From Candidatus Wolbachia massiliensis (GTDB lineage: Bacteria; Pseudomonadota; Alphaproteobacteria; Rickettsiales; Anaplasmataceae): a stretch of DNA of 45,571 nt. Location: NCBI RefSeq assembly GCF_014771645.1, contig NZ_CP061738.1, positions 713,373-758,943 on the forward strand, given 5' to 3'. Of this stretch, positions 23,509 to 33,276 are shown piece after piece. Position 1 is the stretch's first letter, and each line of letters starts with the position of its first letter. The position numbers and the translations under genes are program-made. Under the pieces are notes generated by a model. That model worked only from the letters and a program-made list of their open reading frames with translations, did not search any database and was not told the DNA's origin.

Positions 23509-26500
23509 ATGCCAAAACGTACAGATATAGAATCTATATTAGTAATAGGAGCAGGTCCAATAGTTATAGGTCAAGCATGTGAGTTTGATTATTCTGGGAC
23601 TCAAAGTTGCAAGGTATTAAAGAACGAAGGTTATAAAGTTATTTTAGTTAACTCCAATCCTGCAACTATAATGACGGACCCTGAGTTTTCTGATGTCACA
23701 TATATCGAACCGGTACTACCTGAAATCATAGAAAAAGTTATAATTAAAGAAAGGCCAGATGCAATATTGCCAACAATGGGTGGACAAACCGCTTTGAACT
23801 GTGCGATAAAGCTCGCAGATGATGGAGTATTGGACGCATATGACGTAAAACTAATTGGTGTAAATAGAGAAGCGATTAGAAAGGCAGAAGATAGAGAATT
23901 ATTTCGCCAATCCATGGATAAAATAGGACTAAAATATCCTAAAAGTATCATTATAAAAAATCAAGGACAAATAAAAAAAGCTCTGGATTACATTAGATTA
24001 CCTGCAATCATCCGTTCATCATTCACTCTTGGCGGAGCAGGTAGCGGCATAGCATACAATAAAGAGGAGTTTTTCAATATTGCAGATAATGCTCTAAAAA
24101 TTTCACCAATAAGTGAAGCTCAAATAGATGAATCAATTATTGGCTGGAAAGAATATGAAATGGAAGTTATCCGTGATTGTAAAGATAACTGTATAATAGT
24201 CTGTTCAATAGAAAATGTTGACCCTATGGGGGTTCATACAGGTGATAGCATTACTGTTGCACCTGCTTTGACTCTGCGTGATGCAGAATACCAACAAATG
24301 AGAAATGCATCCATAGCAGTGTTGAGAGAAATTGATGTTAGTGCAGGTGGTGCAAATGTTCAATTTGCAGTTAATCCTAAGGAAGATGGAAGCCTTGTTG
24401 TAATTGAGATGAATCCAAGAGTTTCTCGTTCCTCTGCACTTGCTTCGAAAGCAACAGGTTATCCAATAGCAAAAGTTGCAACCAAACTTGCTGTTGGCTA
24501 TTCCCTTGATGAAATACGCAACGATTGTGCACCAATGATACCTGCTGCATTTGAACCAGTGGTTGATTACATTGTCACTAAGATTCCTCGTTTTGAATTT
24601 GAAAAATTCAAGGGAACAAGTTGTGAACTTTCGACTTCCATGAAATCGGTAGGGGAAGTAATGTCTATAGGACGCACTTTTAATGAGTCACTACAAAAAG
24701 CTTTCCGTTCACTTGAAACTGGCCTTACAGGAGTTGATGAAGTATTTTCTGAAGGCACAGATATTGATCATATAAAATCTCAATTAGCAAAATTGCTACC
24801 AAATAGATTACTAATTGCCACTGACGCAATGCGTCATGGAATTAGTATAGAAGAGATAAATTTAATTACAGGATATGACTTATGGTTTTTGAAAAATATA
24901 CAGCAAATTATCTCAGCTGAACAAAAAATCAAGGAAAACGGCCTTCCTGAAACCGCATACGAAATATTGGAACTAAAAAAGATGGGATTTTCAGATGCAA
25001 GGTTGGCAAAATTAGGCAATAAAAAAATAGAGCAAGTTGAAGCAATAAGGAAAAAATTTGGTGTTAATCCAGTTTATAAACGTGTAGATACGTGTGCAGC
25101 TGAATTTGAATCGAGTACTGCTTATATGTATAGCTGTTATGAGGGTAACACAATGATGTCATCCCAGTGCTTGACGCTGGAACCCAGAAATAAAAAAGAA
25201 TGGATCCCAGTGTCAGCTACTTGGATGACAGAGGGGGTGGAGTGCGAAGCAGATATCTCTGACCGAGAAAAAGTTGTCATTTTGGGTAGTGGACCGAACC
25301 GCATTGGTCAGGGTATTGAGTTTGACTATGCATGTGTGCATGCAGTTTCTGCTGCCAAAGAAATGGGATATGAAACAATAATTATTAACTGTAATCCCGA
25401 GACTGTTTCAACTGATTATGATACCGCTGATCGCTTGTATTTTGCTCCATTGACTATAGAGGATGTGCTTGAAATACTGAGTAAAGAGCAAGAAAGTGGC
25501 ACACTAATAGGTGTGATAGTACAAATAGGTGGGCAAACACCTTTAAAGTTAGCCAAAGTACTGAATGAAAGAGGGTTTAATATTTTGGGTACATCTTTTA
25601 ATTCTATAGATCTTGCTGAGGATCGTATGAGGTTTAAAAACCTTGCTTTGCAACTTAATTTGAAACAACCTGAAAATTCTATCTGTCATTCAGTGGAAGA
25701 AGCGTTGACCAACGCAGAGAAAGTGGGATTTCCATTAGTAGTCAGGCCATCCTACGTCTTGGGTGGTCAATCCATGTCGATTAAGTATGATATTGAGAGC
25801 TTCAAGGAATATGTTCTAAGTCAAACTAAAATTTTTGAACATGGATCGCTGCTACTTGATAAATTCTTGGTTAATGCAGTTGAGGTTGACGTTGACGCTA
25901 TATGTGACGGAGAAAAAGTTTTTATTGCTGCAGTTATGGAACATATTGAGGAAGCCGGAATCCATTCTGGTGATTCAACTTGTTCAATACCGACAAACAC
26001 ATTAAATGATGAGATTACAAAAGAAATTAAGCTGCAAACTAAAAGAATAGCTCTTGAATTAAAAGTAAAAGGTCTGATAAACATTCAATTTGCCATTCAA
26101 GAAAATGATATATATATACTTGAAGTAAATTTAAGGGCTAGTCGTACAGTTCCTTTTATTTCCAAGGTAATCAATGTTCCTATCGCAAAGCTCGCTACTC
26201 AGGTTATTTTAGGCAAAAAATTAGACCAAGAAAAAAAATCTCTTGGTCACTTTGCAGTCAAAGCTGCTGTTTTTCCGTTTACGCGTTTTTGGGGAATTGA
26301 CACTCTACTTGGCCCTGAAATGAAGTCAACTGGTGAGGTGATGGGAATCGACTCATCTTTTGAAGCTGCACTGGCAAAAGCACACATGGCTGCAGGATAT
26401 AAGTTACCAACAGAAGGCAGGGCTTTGATTTCAGTAAAAGATGATGATAAAGAGTATATACTGTCAGTTGCGCGAATGTTGAAGGAGATGAGTTTTGAAA

Positions 26501-26811
26501 TATATGCCACTAAAGGCACAGCTTTGTATCTAAGCAATAACGGCATTACCGCAAAAGCTGTAAATAAAGTGAGAGAAGGCAGGCCACACATAGTTGATAT
26601 GCTTAAAGATGGAAAAATAAACCTAGTGATCAATACATCAAAAGGTGTAAAATCAGTCTCAGACAGCAAAGATATTCGCAGAATTGCGGTTTTGCAAAAT
26701 ATAGCTTACAGCACCACAGCTTCTGGAAGTAAAGCATTAGTGCTAGCAATTCAATATATAAAGAATAGTAAGCTGGAAGTGAAGTCATTGCAGCAGATAC
26801 AAGGCGTATAA
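23509..26811 (+). CDS. carB: Carbamoyl-phosphate synthase large subunit
   Basis: Makes carbamoyl phosphate from bicarbonate, ATP and ammonia for pyrimidine (and possibly arginine) synthesis. Two homologous ATP-grasp halves are present: the first begins [19 protein letters not shown], the second [20 protein letters not shown], with [12 protein letters not shown] and [12 protein letters not shown] marking the oligomerisation and allosteric boundaries and an MGS domain at the end. Length 1100 against about 1073 in E. coli. About 32 extra residues (546-577) come from a palindromic repeat inserted in frame in the linker between the two halves. No carA lies next to it. Nothing else abnormal. Confidence 0.97.
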   Translation: MPKRTDIESILVIGAGPIVIGQACEFDYSGTQSCKVLKNEGYKVILVNSNPATIMTDPEFSDVTYIEPVLPEIIEKVIIKERPDAILPTMGGQTALNCAIKLADDGVLDAYDVKLIGVNREAIRKAEDRELFRQSMDKIGLKYPKSIIIKNQGQIKKALDYIRLPAIIRSSFTLGGAGSGIAYNKEEFFNIADNALKISPISEAQIDESIIGWKEYEMEVIRDCKDNCIIVCSIENVDPMGVHTGDSITVAPALTLRDAEYQQMRNASIAVLREIDVSAGGANVQFAVNPKEDGSLVVIEMNPRVSRSSALASKATGYPIAKVATKLAVGYSLDEIRNDCAPMIPAAFEPVVDYIVTKIPRFEFEKFKGTSCELSTSMKSVGEVMSIGRTFNESLQKAFRSLETGLTGVDEVFSEGTDIDHIKSQLAKLLPNRLLIATDAMRHGISIEEINLITGYDLWFLKNIQQIISAEQKIKENGLPETAYEILELKKMGFSDARLAKLGNKKIEQVEAIRKKFGVNPVYKRVDTCAAEFESSTAYMYSCYEGNTMMSSQCLTLEPRNKKEWIPVSATWMTEGVECEADISDREKVVILGSGPNRIGQGIEFDYACVHAVSAAKEMGYETIIINCNPETVSTDYDTADRLYFAPLTIEDVLEILSKEQESGTLIGVIVQIGGQTPLKLAKVLNERGFNILGTSFNSIDLAEDRMRFKNLALQLNLKQPENSICHSVEEALTNAEKVGFPLVVRPSYVLGGQSMSIKYDIESFKEYVLSQTKIFEHGSLLLDKFLVNAVEVDVDAICDGEKVFIAAVMEHIEEAGIHSGDSTCSIPTNTLNDEITKEIKLQTKRIALELKVKGLINIQFAIQENDIYILEVNLRASRTVPFISKVINVPIAKLATQVILGKKLDQEKKSLGHFAVKAAVFPFTRFWGIDTLLGPEMKSTGEVMGIDSSFEAALAKAHMAAGYKLPTEGRALISVKDDDKEYILSVARMLKEMSFEIYATKGTALYLSNNGITAKAVNKVREGRPHIVDMLKDGKINLVINTSKGVKSVSDSKDIRRIAVLQNIAYSTTASGSKALVLAIQYIKNSKLEVKSLQQIQGV
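25144..25239 (+). repeat. In-frame palindromic repeat inside carB
   Basis: GTCATCC (25158-25164) and GGATGAC (25223-25229) form inverted ends around internal words CAGTGCTTGACGCTGGAA and TGGATCCCAGTGTCAGC, the palindromic element found across the intergenic spaces. It is 96 bases, a multiple of three, and has no stop in the carB frame. It encodes [19 protein letters not shown] and neighbours. Confidence 0.85.
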
Positions 26812-26927
26812 GGCTAAAATAATTTTATGATTCATATATACATAATTTTAATACTATCAAATATGCTGTTATGTATCTAAATGTGGTAAAGAGAAACGTA
26901 TCCGCTTCAGAAGTGTAGCTAAAAAAT

Positions 26928-27380
26928 CACTTGACAAATCTCTCCAATCCTCTTATGATATCAGGGAAGCTATTATATTTGCTTTCGCCAATCTGCAGAT
27001 TAAAAGGTAAGGATTACTTAATGTATCGGCGTCTTATGTTTAATTTTTTGCAGTACAAAGGTGCTGTATGTCTTTAAAAAACTTCATCTATATCTAGGTT
27101 TTTACCTAAATAAGCTGAACGCGCTTATAAAGCGTTCCAAGACATCAAAAAACGTCAATACTCGACAGAGATAGTAAATGGTTAGCTAGCTCGGGTTTTC
27201 TTTGCTTTTTTTTCTGTTTGGTAAACTTTTTAAACAATTGCAGCGTAGGTTAGTTGAAATCAAAAACAGCTAAATCTCGCTTGTCAGGCGTTTAAAACAT
27301 AAAAAACGCCAGTACTTTAAAGCGGAAAATAGTCACAGGGTTCCTTTTGCCTTTTTCACCACTTAGTAAATTTCTTAAAA
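26928..27380 (+). repeat. Dispersed 440-bp repeat, copy with strongest promoter
   Basis: Same element as 35757-36195, more diverged. It opens with TTGACA (26931-26936), 17 bases, TATGAT (26954-26959), a strong sigma70 match reading into the element. Internal AAAAAACGTC (27155-27165) and AAAAAACGCCAGTAC (27301-27315) start two tandem units, each ending in a TTTGCTTTTTT or TTTTGCCTTTTTCACC run. The gap 26812-27676 has no intact gene; 26812-26927 holds nothing recognisable. Confidence 0.8.
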
Positions 27381-27404
27381 TTTATGAACCTATAGCCTTT
27401 TTCA

Positions 27405-27565
27405 ATGGTAATGAAACAAATTAAAAAGAACTGCATTTAATGTTTCTCTTTTGCTATACTTTGACAGCCTTTCTCCCTTCTTGTACGATACCCTGAAATA
27501 TTTTGCTATTCTAGCCATTCCCTTTCACTTAAATCTGCTGGATATTTTCCCTCATCCCTCACCTC
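27405..27565 (-). pseudogene. IS5-family transposase N-terminal relic
   Basis: Read on the minus strand, GTG near 27563 opens VRDEGKYPADLSEREWLE followed by a stop, then in another frame KYFRVSYKKGERLSKYSKRE and TLNAVLF. This is the conserved N-terminus of the IS5-type (ISWpi-like) transposases (KYPSDLSEREW, Y-KR-RP-KYS-RE-LNA). Frames are broken and the rest is gone. Not long enough to be in any intact gene. Confidence 0.6.
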
Positions 27566-27676
27566 CTATTCTATCTTCATACACTATATATTCCTTAACC
27601 TGTGGACAACCTTTGCTTTTGTAGTTAATTAACTTTTGTGTTGTAGAGTAGTATTTTCAACATTGTATAGCGTAAT

Positions 27677-28165
27677 ATGTGGAACATGGTATGCAGAAAA
27701 GGGGTTATTTTAATATTAAGTTTTTTACTTATTATTCTAGCCTTAGTGGTTATAGTTCAGACTTTTACTAGAAGCCAAAGTTGTATTAAAGTTAACGATC
27801 AGGATATCGAAGCGTTATTTGATCGTTGGAATGATTCGCTGAAAACTGGCGATGCTTATAAAGTTGATGCAAATTACACTGATGATGCAGTGCTACTAAC
27901 AACTTTATCCTCTCACTCTAGAATAACTAGCGCTCAGCGCATTGATTATTTTAAAAATTTTTTGACTAAATATCCAACCGCAAGAATTGATTCGCGCACT
28001 GTAAAAATTGGGTGTAATAAAGCTGTTGACACAGGCTTATATACCTTCAAACTAAAAGATGGAGAGGAGTTGCGTGCTCGTTACACTTTTACTTACAGGT
28101 GGGGTAATAATAAATGGTTAATATCGTCACACCATTCCTCATTACCACCTCAAGACCACTCGTAA
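27677..28165 (+). CDS. Membrane-anchored NTF2-fold (SgcJ/CaMKII-association-like) protein
   Basis: The first 30 residues include a strong hydrophobic anchor (GVILILSFLLIILALVVIVQ). The remainder matches SnoaL/NTF2-like proteins of the SgcJ or CaMKII association type: DIEALFDRWNDSLKTGDAYK, VDANYTDDAVLL, RIDYFKNFL, and ARYTFTYRWGNNKWLISSHH with the terminal HHSS. In other bacteria this fold binds small molecules or acts as a scaffold; the role here is unknown. 162 residues, exported or periplasm-facing by inference. ATG 27686 is an alternative start. Confidence 0.7.
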   Translation: MWNMVCRKGVILILSFLLIILALVVIVQTFTRSQSCIKVNDQDIEALFDRWNDSLKTGDAYKVDANYTDDAVLLTTLSSHSRITSAQRIDYFKNFLTKYPTARIDSRTVKIGCNKAVDTGLYTFKLKDGEELRARYTFTYRWGNNKWLISSHHSSLPPQDHS

Positions 28166-28208
28166 CACTTTAACCAATATCGATGCATGTGGTTACTTGA
28201 ACATTGCT

Positions 28209-30146
28209 TTAAAAGAACCCTCTGAGTTTTCTAGCGCGGCTTGGATGTTTTAACTTGCGCAGTGCTTTTGCCTCTATTTGCCTAATTCTCTCACGTGTTA
28301 CAGTGAAAATTCTTCCTACTTCTTCTAAGGTATGTTCCTTCCCATCCTTACCGAGGCCAAAACGCATTCTTAGAATTCTTTCTTCCTTTGCTGTTAAAGT
28401 TGCAAGGACATTAGTTGTAATACCACGCAAGTCAGCAAGTATTGCAGCATCTTCTGGCTTCGAAACTCGCTTATCTTCTATACAATCACCGAAGGTACTA
28501 CTATCATCTTTTCCTGTTGGAGCTTCAAGACTTACAGGATCCCTTGCTATCTTCATAACTTTGCATATTTTTTCCGTAGGCATTCCCAGTTCTACACTTA
28601 ATTCCTCCAATGTAGGCTCTCTTTCCATCTCATGAGTTAACTTTCTTAATGTTCTGTTGATCTTACTGATAATTTCCACCATGTGAACCGGTATCCTTAC
28701 TACTTTAGATTGCTCAGGTATTGCTCTAGTGATTGATTGCCTTACCCACCACGTTCCATAAGTTGAAAATTTGTACCCACGTTTATAATCAAATTTATCC
28801 ACAGCCTTCATGAGACCAATATTACCTTCTTGTATCAAATCAAGCAAAGCAAGACCTCTGTTTGAATATTTTTTAGCAATAGAAACTACTAGCCTCAAAT
28901 TAGCTGTAGTCATCTCCTGCTTTGCTGCGCAAATTTCCCGTTCATGTTTTTGTATTCTTTTGATTAACTCTTTAAATTCCTGCACGTTATCTTCTTGTAC
29001 ATACTGCTTAATATTATTCACAGCACAGGTTATACACTCAGAATTATCTTCTATAAACTTTACACATTTGATTTTTAATTCTTCTATAAGAGAAAATCTA
29101 TTTTCATTGATTTTTATTTTTAAAAGATTCATCTCTTTTAACTCGTACTTTAAAAGTACGTCATTATAGACTTTGTAGAAACTGTCTCTATCGATGTTGT
29201 ATTTTTTTGCTTCAGAAATAAGATTAGCTTCCTCAAGCATGATAGCTTTGTTTATGCCATAGAGTTTTTGTGTAATTTTGGTAATAGCAACATCACTTAA
29301 CTTAATTTGCAGCGCTACAGACCATATTTGATCGTATAAAATTTTTAGTTCATCGGGGGAACCTGCTTTTAATATTAAAGCTTCATTTGCTAGAGTGATC
29401 ATCTCATCTAATGCAACTATGACTTTTGGCAGTAAGTCACTTTCCATTTCAAGAATGGAAACATTCAAATTTGCTGAGTTTATATCTTCATTATCACTTT
29501 CTTTCTCATCATCGCCTTTTTTGCCATCTACATCATTATCGTCACAATATTCATCATCTTTAACATCCTCAGAATCTTCAATATCTCCAACATTTTCTTC
29601 ACTATCTTCTTTAGGTATCGCATTAAAATCAGAGTTATAGATTGCATCCAAATCTATAATTTCTCTCAGCAAGAGAGATCCATTACTCAGGTCATCACGC
29701 CATACTTTTATCATTTTCAATGTTACTGATGTTTCAATTATCGCACGCAACATGTTATGCTTTTCAGATTCAATTTTCTTTGCTATCTCAATTTCATCTG
29801 CCCTTGATAAAAGCTTTACGGAACTCATGTCTTGTAGATAAACTCTTACTGGATCATCATTTTGTACTAAAGTTGTGGTAGCGTTTGATAATGTATCATC
29901 GTCATCAAGTCGGCTGTCATCACTGTTGGAAGAAGCCTCTTCTTCATCTTCGCTGCTTTCAATTATATTAATTCCTGAATCTTGCAATAGAGATACAGCA
30001 TCATCTATAAAGTCAGATGAGAAATTTTCGTCTGACAATTTATCATTTATATCATCAAAAGTGATAAAACCACCCTTTCTTATACTCTTAGTTACAAGAT
30101 CTCTGATGATTTTTTTCTTATCCTCTGCATTATTAATAGTTGACAT
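28209..30146 (-). CDS. rpoD: RNA polymerase primary sigma factor (RpoD)
   Basis: Housekeeping sigma70. Regions are visible in order: 1.1 at the N-terminus ([19 protein letters not shown]), an acidic spacer of about 45 residues (205-250), region 2 ([55 protein letters not shown]), region 3 and region 4 with the [23 protein letters not shown]. 645 residues from the second ATG, close to family size. The acidic stretch [20 protein letters not shown] is a low-complexity insert typical of this genome (see findings). It fits the sigma70 promoters noted elsewhere in the window. Confidence 0.96.
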   Translation of the reverse strand: MSTINNAEDKKKIIRDLVTKSIRKGGFITFDDINDKLSDENFSSDFIDDAVSLLQDSGINIIESSEDEEEASSNSDDSRLDDDDTLSNATTTLVQNDDPVRVYLQDMSSVKLLSRADEIEIAKKIESEKHNMLRAIIETSVTLKMIKVWRDDLSNGSLLLREIIDLDAIYNSDFNAIPKEDSEENVGDIEDSEDVKDDEYCDDNDVDGKKGDDEKESDNEDINSANLNVSILEMESDLLPKVIVALDEMITLANEALILKAGSPDELKILYDQIWSVALQIKLSDVAITKITQKLYGINKAIMLEEANLISEAKKYNIDRDSFYKVYNDVLLKYELKEMNLLKIKINENRFSLIEELKIKCVKFIEDNSECITCAVNNIKQYVQEDNVQEFKELIKRIQKHEREICAAKQEMTTANLRLVVSIAKKYSNRGLALLDLIQEGNIGLMKAVDKFDYKRGYKFSTYGTWWVRQSITRAIPEQSKVVRIPVHMVEIISKINRTLRKLTHEMEREPTLEELSVELGMPTEKICKVMKIARDPVSLEAPTGKDDSSTFGDCIEDKRVSKPEDAAILADLRGITTNVLATLTAKEERILRMRFGLGKDGKEHTLEEVGRIFTVTRERIRQIEAKALRKLKHPSRARKLRGFF

Positions 30147-30265
30147 CATTACCTTTATAGTTTAAAATTTCGTTCCTTATTAGTAAATAGGCCCACAATA
30201 AACCTATGATTTTGTTTTTAGCTTGTGGCTACTTGTTACTTCATATAGTTTAAGATACAGTTAAC

Positions 30266-30592
30266 TCACATATACTTGTCTTGGTCAATTCTTCCATATT
30301 TCTCTTCTATTTTTACTGCTATGGATAACCCAACTGAAAATGTTGCAATTCCAACTACTATGGCAGTAAGCATCAAAACATGCGGTATAGGATTGCTATA
30401 TAAGTAAAAATTTGAAACCAATATAGGAGGTAAGGAGTTTTTTATATACCCTAGAGATATATAAAACAGCAAAACAGATGCTTGAAAAATACTTACCCCC
30501 ATCATTTTCTTGATCAAATTTTTATCATTTATGATAATGTACAAGCTTAACATCATTAATATAATAATAATTGTATAATTATACAAAGTCAT
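30266..30592 (-). CDS. mrpC: Mrp antiporter subunit C (MnhC, NuoK-like)
   Basis: Three-helix subunit of the Mrp Na+/H+ antiporter, homologous to NuoK. IFQASVLLFYISLGY and ANPLPQALVLTAIVIG-type NPIPHVLMLTAIVVGIATF identify it. 108 residues. Its start overlaps the stop of mrpB by a base. In complete operons mrpD follows; here the next gene is rpoD, transcribed in the same direction after a 117-base gap. Confidence 0.87.
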   Translation of the reverse strand: MTLYNYTIIIILMMLSLYIIINDKNLIKKMMGVSIFQASVLLFYISLGYIKNSLPPILVSNFYLYSNPIPHVLMLTAIVVGIATFSVGLSIAVKIEEKYGRIDQDKYM

Positions 30593-31008
30593 TATTTTTT
30601 TCTACGAGCAAAATCTATGTATATGATTAACATGGAGGAGCAGACAGTAAACGCTACACCCAACTCCACCAAGAAAATACCCAATTTTTGACCTGCAACG
30701 TTATTGGCTAATAATATATTATAAGATAAAAAGTTTTGGCCAAGTAAAACTGTTGCAATGCCTGTTCCTCCATAAATTAAAATACCTAGCGCATTAGTAA
30801 ATTTAATCGCAGAATAAGGTATTGCTTTTAGAGTTACAGGTACACCAAATAGCATTGAATATAATATTATTCCGGAAGCAATAATTATTCCTGCTTGAAA
30901 GCCCCCACCTGGAGTGTAGTCACCATGAAATTGTATATATAAAGCAAATAAAATGATAAAGGGTACCATCAAAAATGTTATTATATTTAACACCGGATCC
31001 TTAATCAT
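30592..31008 (-). CDS. mrpB: Mrp antiporter subunit B (MnhB)
   Basis: Membrane subunit of the Mrp complex. GDYTPGGGFQAGIIIASGIIL is the MnhB signature, and four hydrophobic segments fill 138 residues. It overlaps the preceding DUF4040 gene by 8 bases and mrpC by one, so the subunits are co-translated. Normal family length. Confidence 0.88.
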   Translation of the reverse strand: MIKDPVLNIITFLMVPFIILFALYIQFHGDYTPGGGFQAGIIIASGIILYSMLFGVPVTLKAIPYSAIKFTNALGILIYGGTGIATVLLGQNFLSYNILLANNVAGQKLGIFLVELGVAFTVCSSMLIIYIDFARRKK

Positions 31009-31528
31009 TTTCTTTTTCTTCTTTTAATGTTAACGTTATGCAAAGTGCAGCAGTAAAAACTACTACAGTCTCTCCAAATGTGTCGTAACCACGAAAACTT
31101 GCTAAAATAGCTGTTACTATATTAGGAATACCGATAGTTTTCTCAGTGTTTTCTATGTAATAAGGAGCAACATGTAGATGGATTGGAGCATCATGGCCGC
31201 CAAAATCCGGTAATTGAATCATAAAGTATGATAAATATACAGACAAAAATAACATAAAAAAGAGTGTTATGGGGTTGTGAGATAAATTTACTTTATGATT
31301 CTTCGTTAAAGAGAGTGCAGCAAACGTAAAAACCGTACTGAGCCCTGCACCAACAGAAGCTTCAGTAATCGCAACATCAGATGCGTTCATGATTAAGTAT
31401 ATAAGTGCAATGAGTGAGCTAAATGCACACATGAGAACACCACTTACAACTAAATGTTTTGAAAGGACTATAAAAACTGCAACTACAAGCAACAGTAAAA
31501 GTAATGTTATGTGCAATATTTCTAACAT
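31001..31528 (-). CDS. DUF4040 protein, MrpA C-terminal/MbhD-like subunit
   Basis: Corresponds to the small detached domain that in full-length MrpA is fused at the C-terminus: NASDVAITEASVGAGLSTVF is the conserved DUF4040 block, followed by MbhE-like sequence (GIPNIVTAILASFRGYDTFG). 175 residues, five or six membrane segments. It sits between mrpG and mrpB, as in alphaproteobacterial and archaeal Mrp/Mbh clusters. The gene is 2 bases after mrpG. Confidence 0.82.
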   Translation of the reverse strand: MLEILHITLLLLLLVVAVFIVLSKHLVVSGVLMCAFSSLIALIYLIMNASDVAITEASVGAGLSTVFTFAALSLTKNHKVNLSHNPITLFFMLFLSVYLSYFMIQLPDFGGHDAPIHLHVAPYYIENTEKTIGIPNIVTAILASFRGYDTFGETVVVFTAALCITLTLKEEKEND

Positions 31529-31529
31529 C

Positions 31530-31808
31530 TTAACTTTTTTTTTCCTTACTTTTGTAATAAGTACGCGCTAAAATATAACTGTTAGTTGAATTAGCTATCC
31601 ATATTATAAGAATCAATAACATTATTTTAATGGTATTTATTGAAAACTCATTATGTAGAGCAAAACCAATTAACAATAACATTGCACCACTGGAATCTGT
31701 AATGCCTGCTGCATGTAACCTAGTGTAAAAATCGGGAAATCTAACTACTCCTATGGTTGAAATAGTTATTAAACAAATGCCTAAGAATATGAGAATATGT
31801 CCTATCAT
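31530..31808 (-). CDS. mrpG: Mrp antiporter subunit G (MnhG)
   Basis: Small subunit with three helices. VVRFPDFYTRLHAAG, DSSGAMLLLIG are the family signature. 92 residues, full length. Six bases after mrpF. Confidence 0.9.
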   Translation of the reverse strand: MIGHILIFLGICLITISTIGVVRFPDFYTRLHAAGITDSSGAMLLLIGFALHNEFSINTIKIMLLILIIWIANSTNSYILARTYYKSKEKKS

Positions 31809-31814
31809 AAATTA

Positions 31815-32060
31815 TCAAAACAACATTAATCTCATTAGCGCTATAGTTGATATAAAGCTAACACTAGCATACAATAATGCTATATCAATTAAAAAGAAAT
31901 TGTTCAAAATGATCGATATTGCTGCTATAAGCAAAACTACTTGTGTTGAGAAGTTATTGAATGCTAACACTTTGTTGTAAACATCACTCAACCTGAACAC
32001 TATACGGTATAACATTATACCCATACAAAGCAGTAGTGTATAAATAGCAATATGAATCAT
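31815..32060 (-). CDS. mrpF: Mrp antiporter subunit F (MnhF)
   Basis: Small subunit with three helices. DVYNKVLAFNNFSTQVVLLIA and DIALLYASVSFISTIALMRL identify it. 81 residues, family length about 85-95. First mrp gene here, 29 bases after rpoZ. MrpE, usually just upstream, is absent. Confidence 0.88.
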   Translation of the reverse strand: MIHIAIYTLLLCMGIMLYRIVFRLSDVYNKVLAFNNFSTQVVLLIAAISIILNNFFLIDIALLYASVSFISTIALMRLMLF

Positions 32061-32089
32061 TTATAAGTTACACAACTTCAGTGTTTGAT

Positions 32090-32518
32090 TTACTCTTCAT
32101 CATCTACTTCTTCATCCATTTCCTCAATATCTTGATCATCTATTTCATTTTCCACTTCATCATCTTGAGTATCAGCACCTTCTTGATCTAAGTCAGAGTC
32201 TACATTAAACTGATCATCAGAAAAATCTAGTAGTTTTTCTAACCTACTTGTACTGCTGCTGTAAACGTTACTAGTATTTCCTTTCATATACTCTTTGCAT
32301 CTGCCTACCAAAAGGCTAAATAGCTCATGAGTATCTACCTGTTTTTCCGCTATTTCGTTTAAAGAGATGATAGTATTTTTATGGCCTTTAAACTTGGCTG
32401 CCTGAATTGGATTACTTGCTCCTGTATTCAAATCATGCGTCCTTTGACTTGCCAATAGAACCAATTTAAAACGGTTATCCACCTGCTCTGTACACTTTTC
32501 TATAACGGATTCAGCCAT
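32090..32518 (-). CDS. rpoZ: RNA polymerase omega subunit with acidic tail
   Basis: Binds the RNA polymerase beta' tail and helps assembly. The N-terminal 70 residues carry NRFKLVLLASQRTHDLNTGA and KNTIISLNEIAEKQVDTHEL, the omega core. The remaining 50 residues are mostly acidic (DLDQEGADTQDDEVENEIDD and onward), longer than the E. coli tail. 142 residues against 91 in E. coli. Preceded by a promoter at 32544-32571. Confidence 0.92.
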   Translation of the reverse strand: MAESVIEKCTEQVDNRFKLVLLASQRTHDLNTGASNPIQAAKFKGHKNTIISLNEIAEKQVDTHELFSLLVGRCKEYMKGNTSNVYSSSTSRLEKLLDFSDDQFNVDSDLDQEGADTQDDEVENEIDDQDIEEMDEEVDDEE

Positions 32519-32543
32519 AAAATACTACCTTAATAAGTCTTAT

Positions 32544-32571
32544 ACTGTACCACAAAAAAACAAAGTGTCAA
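32544..32571 (-). promoter_or_regulatory. Promoter upstream of rpoZ-mrp
   Basis: Minus-strand TTGACA (32566-32571), 16 bases, TACAGT (32544-32549), 26 bases before the rpoZ start codon. The -35 is perfect, the -10 moderate. Confidence 0.5.
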
Positions 32572-32579
32572 CTTCGTAT

Positions 32580-32885
32580 CTATTGAGACCCAACTTCATG
32601 TTTAACCTTTTCTACTTCAGGTTTTACTGATTGGCTTTTTGTTATCGTGATTGTTATTTCATGGTCGAATTTTTTAAGAAACCCTAACAATCGCTCTAAA
32701 GAAAAGCCATCTGTTTTGCCATTTTTAATTTGTGATATCTTTGGCTGGTCAACGCCTAGTCTTTCAGCTGCATGAGCTTGAGTCCAAGTGTTTTTTTCTA
32801 TGACCTTACTTATTATAGTAAGTAACTTCTTTTTTATTTCTATACTACATGAATTGTTATTTAAAGATATTATTTCCATATACAC
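32580..32885 (-). CDS. XRE-family helix-turn-helix protein (COG5606 type)
   Basis: Small DNA-binding protein. The HTH is TQAHAAERLGVDQPKISQIK, about residues 36-55, followed by GKTDGFSLERLLGFLKKFDH, the block of antitoxin-like COG5606 proteins that often pair with HigB/RelE toxins. No toxin gene is next to it: rpoZ lies downstream and a 390-base gene-free region upstream. 101 residues (or 99 from the second methionine). It faces the 16-bp dyad at 32941-32982, a possible operator. Confidence 0.8.
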   Translation of the reverse strand: MYMEIISLNNNSCSIEIKKKLLTIISKVIEKNTWTQAHAAERLGVDQPKISQIKNGKTDGFSLERLLGFLKKFDHEITITITKSQSVKPEVEKVKHEVGSQ

Positions 32886-32940
32886 TCACCTATCAATAGC
32901 TATGTAACACATTACAACATAAATTTGATATCTCAAAGTC

Positions 32941-32982
32941 TTAATATCATATAATTTGTGCTAAATAATTATATGATATTAA
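32941..32982. promoter_or_regulatory. Perfect 16-bp inverted repeat between divergent genes
   Basis: TTAATATCATATAATT (32941-32956) and AATTATATGATATTAA (32967-32982) are exact reverse complements separated by 10 bases. ATAAATTTGAT (32919-32929) and ATCAAATTTAT (33021-33031) form a second, outer inverted pair. The dyad lies upstream of both the XRE gene and purE, so it is not a terminator; an operator for the XRE protein is the simplest reading. The rest of the gap 32886-33276 is AT-rich spacer. Confidence 0.6.
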
Positions 32983-33276
32983 TATGTAAAACTTTAAGTT
33001 GATTATCTGTTGATATCTTCATCAAATTTATATTAATTTTAAACTATTATTTTACCTAAAAAAGTCATCCATGGCAAGAACAAGTAGCAACTAGGCTTAG
33101 AATATAAATTTTGCAAATTTATATTACATAAAGAGGTTTATATCTCTAATAATTTCTATTCTGATTAGAACGAATTGATGTCATATGTTATATTCATAAT
33201 ATAATTTAAATATTTGTTGCTTTTTAGCTGAAACACTATTTAGTTAGTAAATGAAGTTATATTGAATATTGCAGAA

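Noticed and set aside
23631-23951. Minus-strand frames inside carB, sucA, rpoD and pheT
   Set aside because: Antisense shadows with no start signals, no family match and reversed codon use.
26812-27676. tRNA or other structured RNA gene in the long gaps
   Set aside because: No cloverleaf, T-loop (GTTCRANNC) or anticodon-stem pattern could be found by eye in this or other gaps.
32580-32885. Complete toxin-antitoxin pair
   Set aside because: No RelE/HigB-like frame exists on either side of the XRE gene.
32886-33276. Replication origin candidate because of AT-rich dyads
   Set aside because: No DnaA-box cluster was seen, and known Wolbachia origins lie in another gene context.
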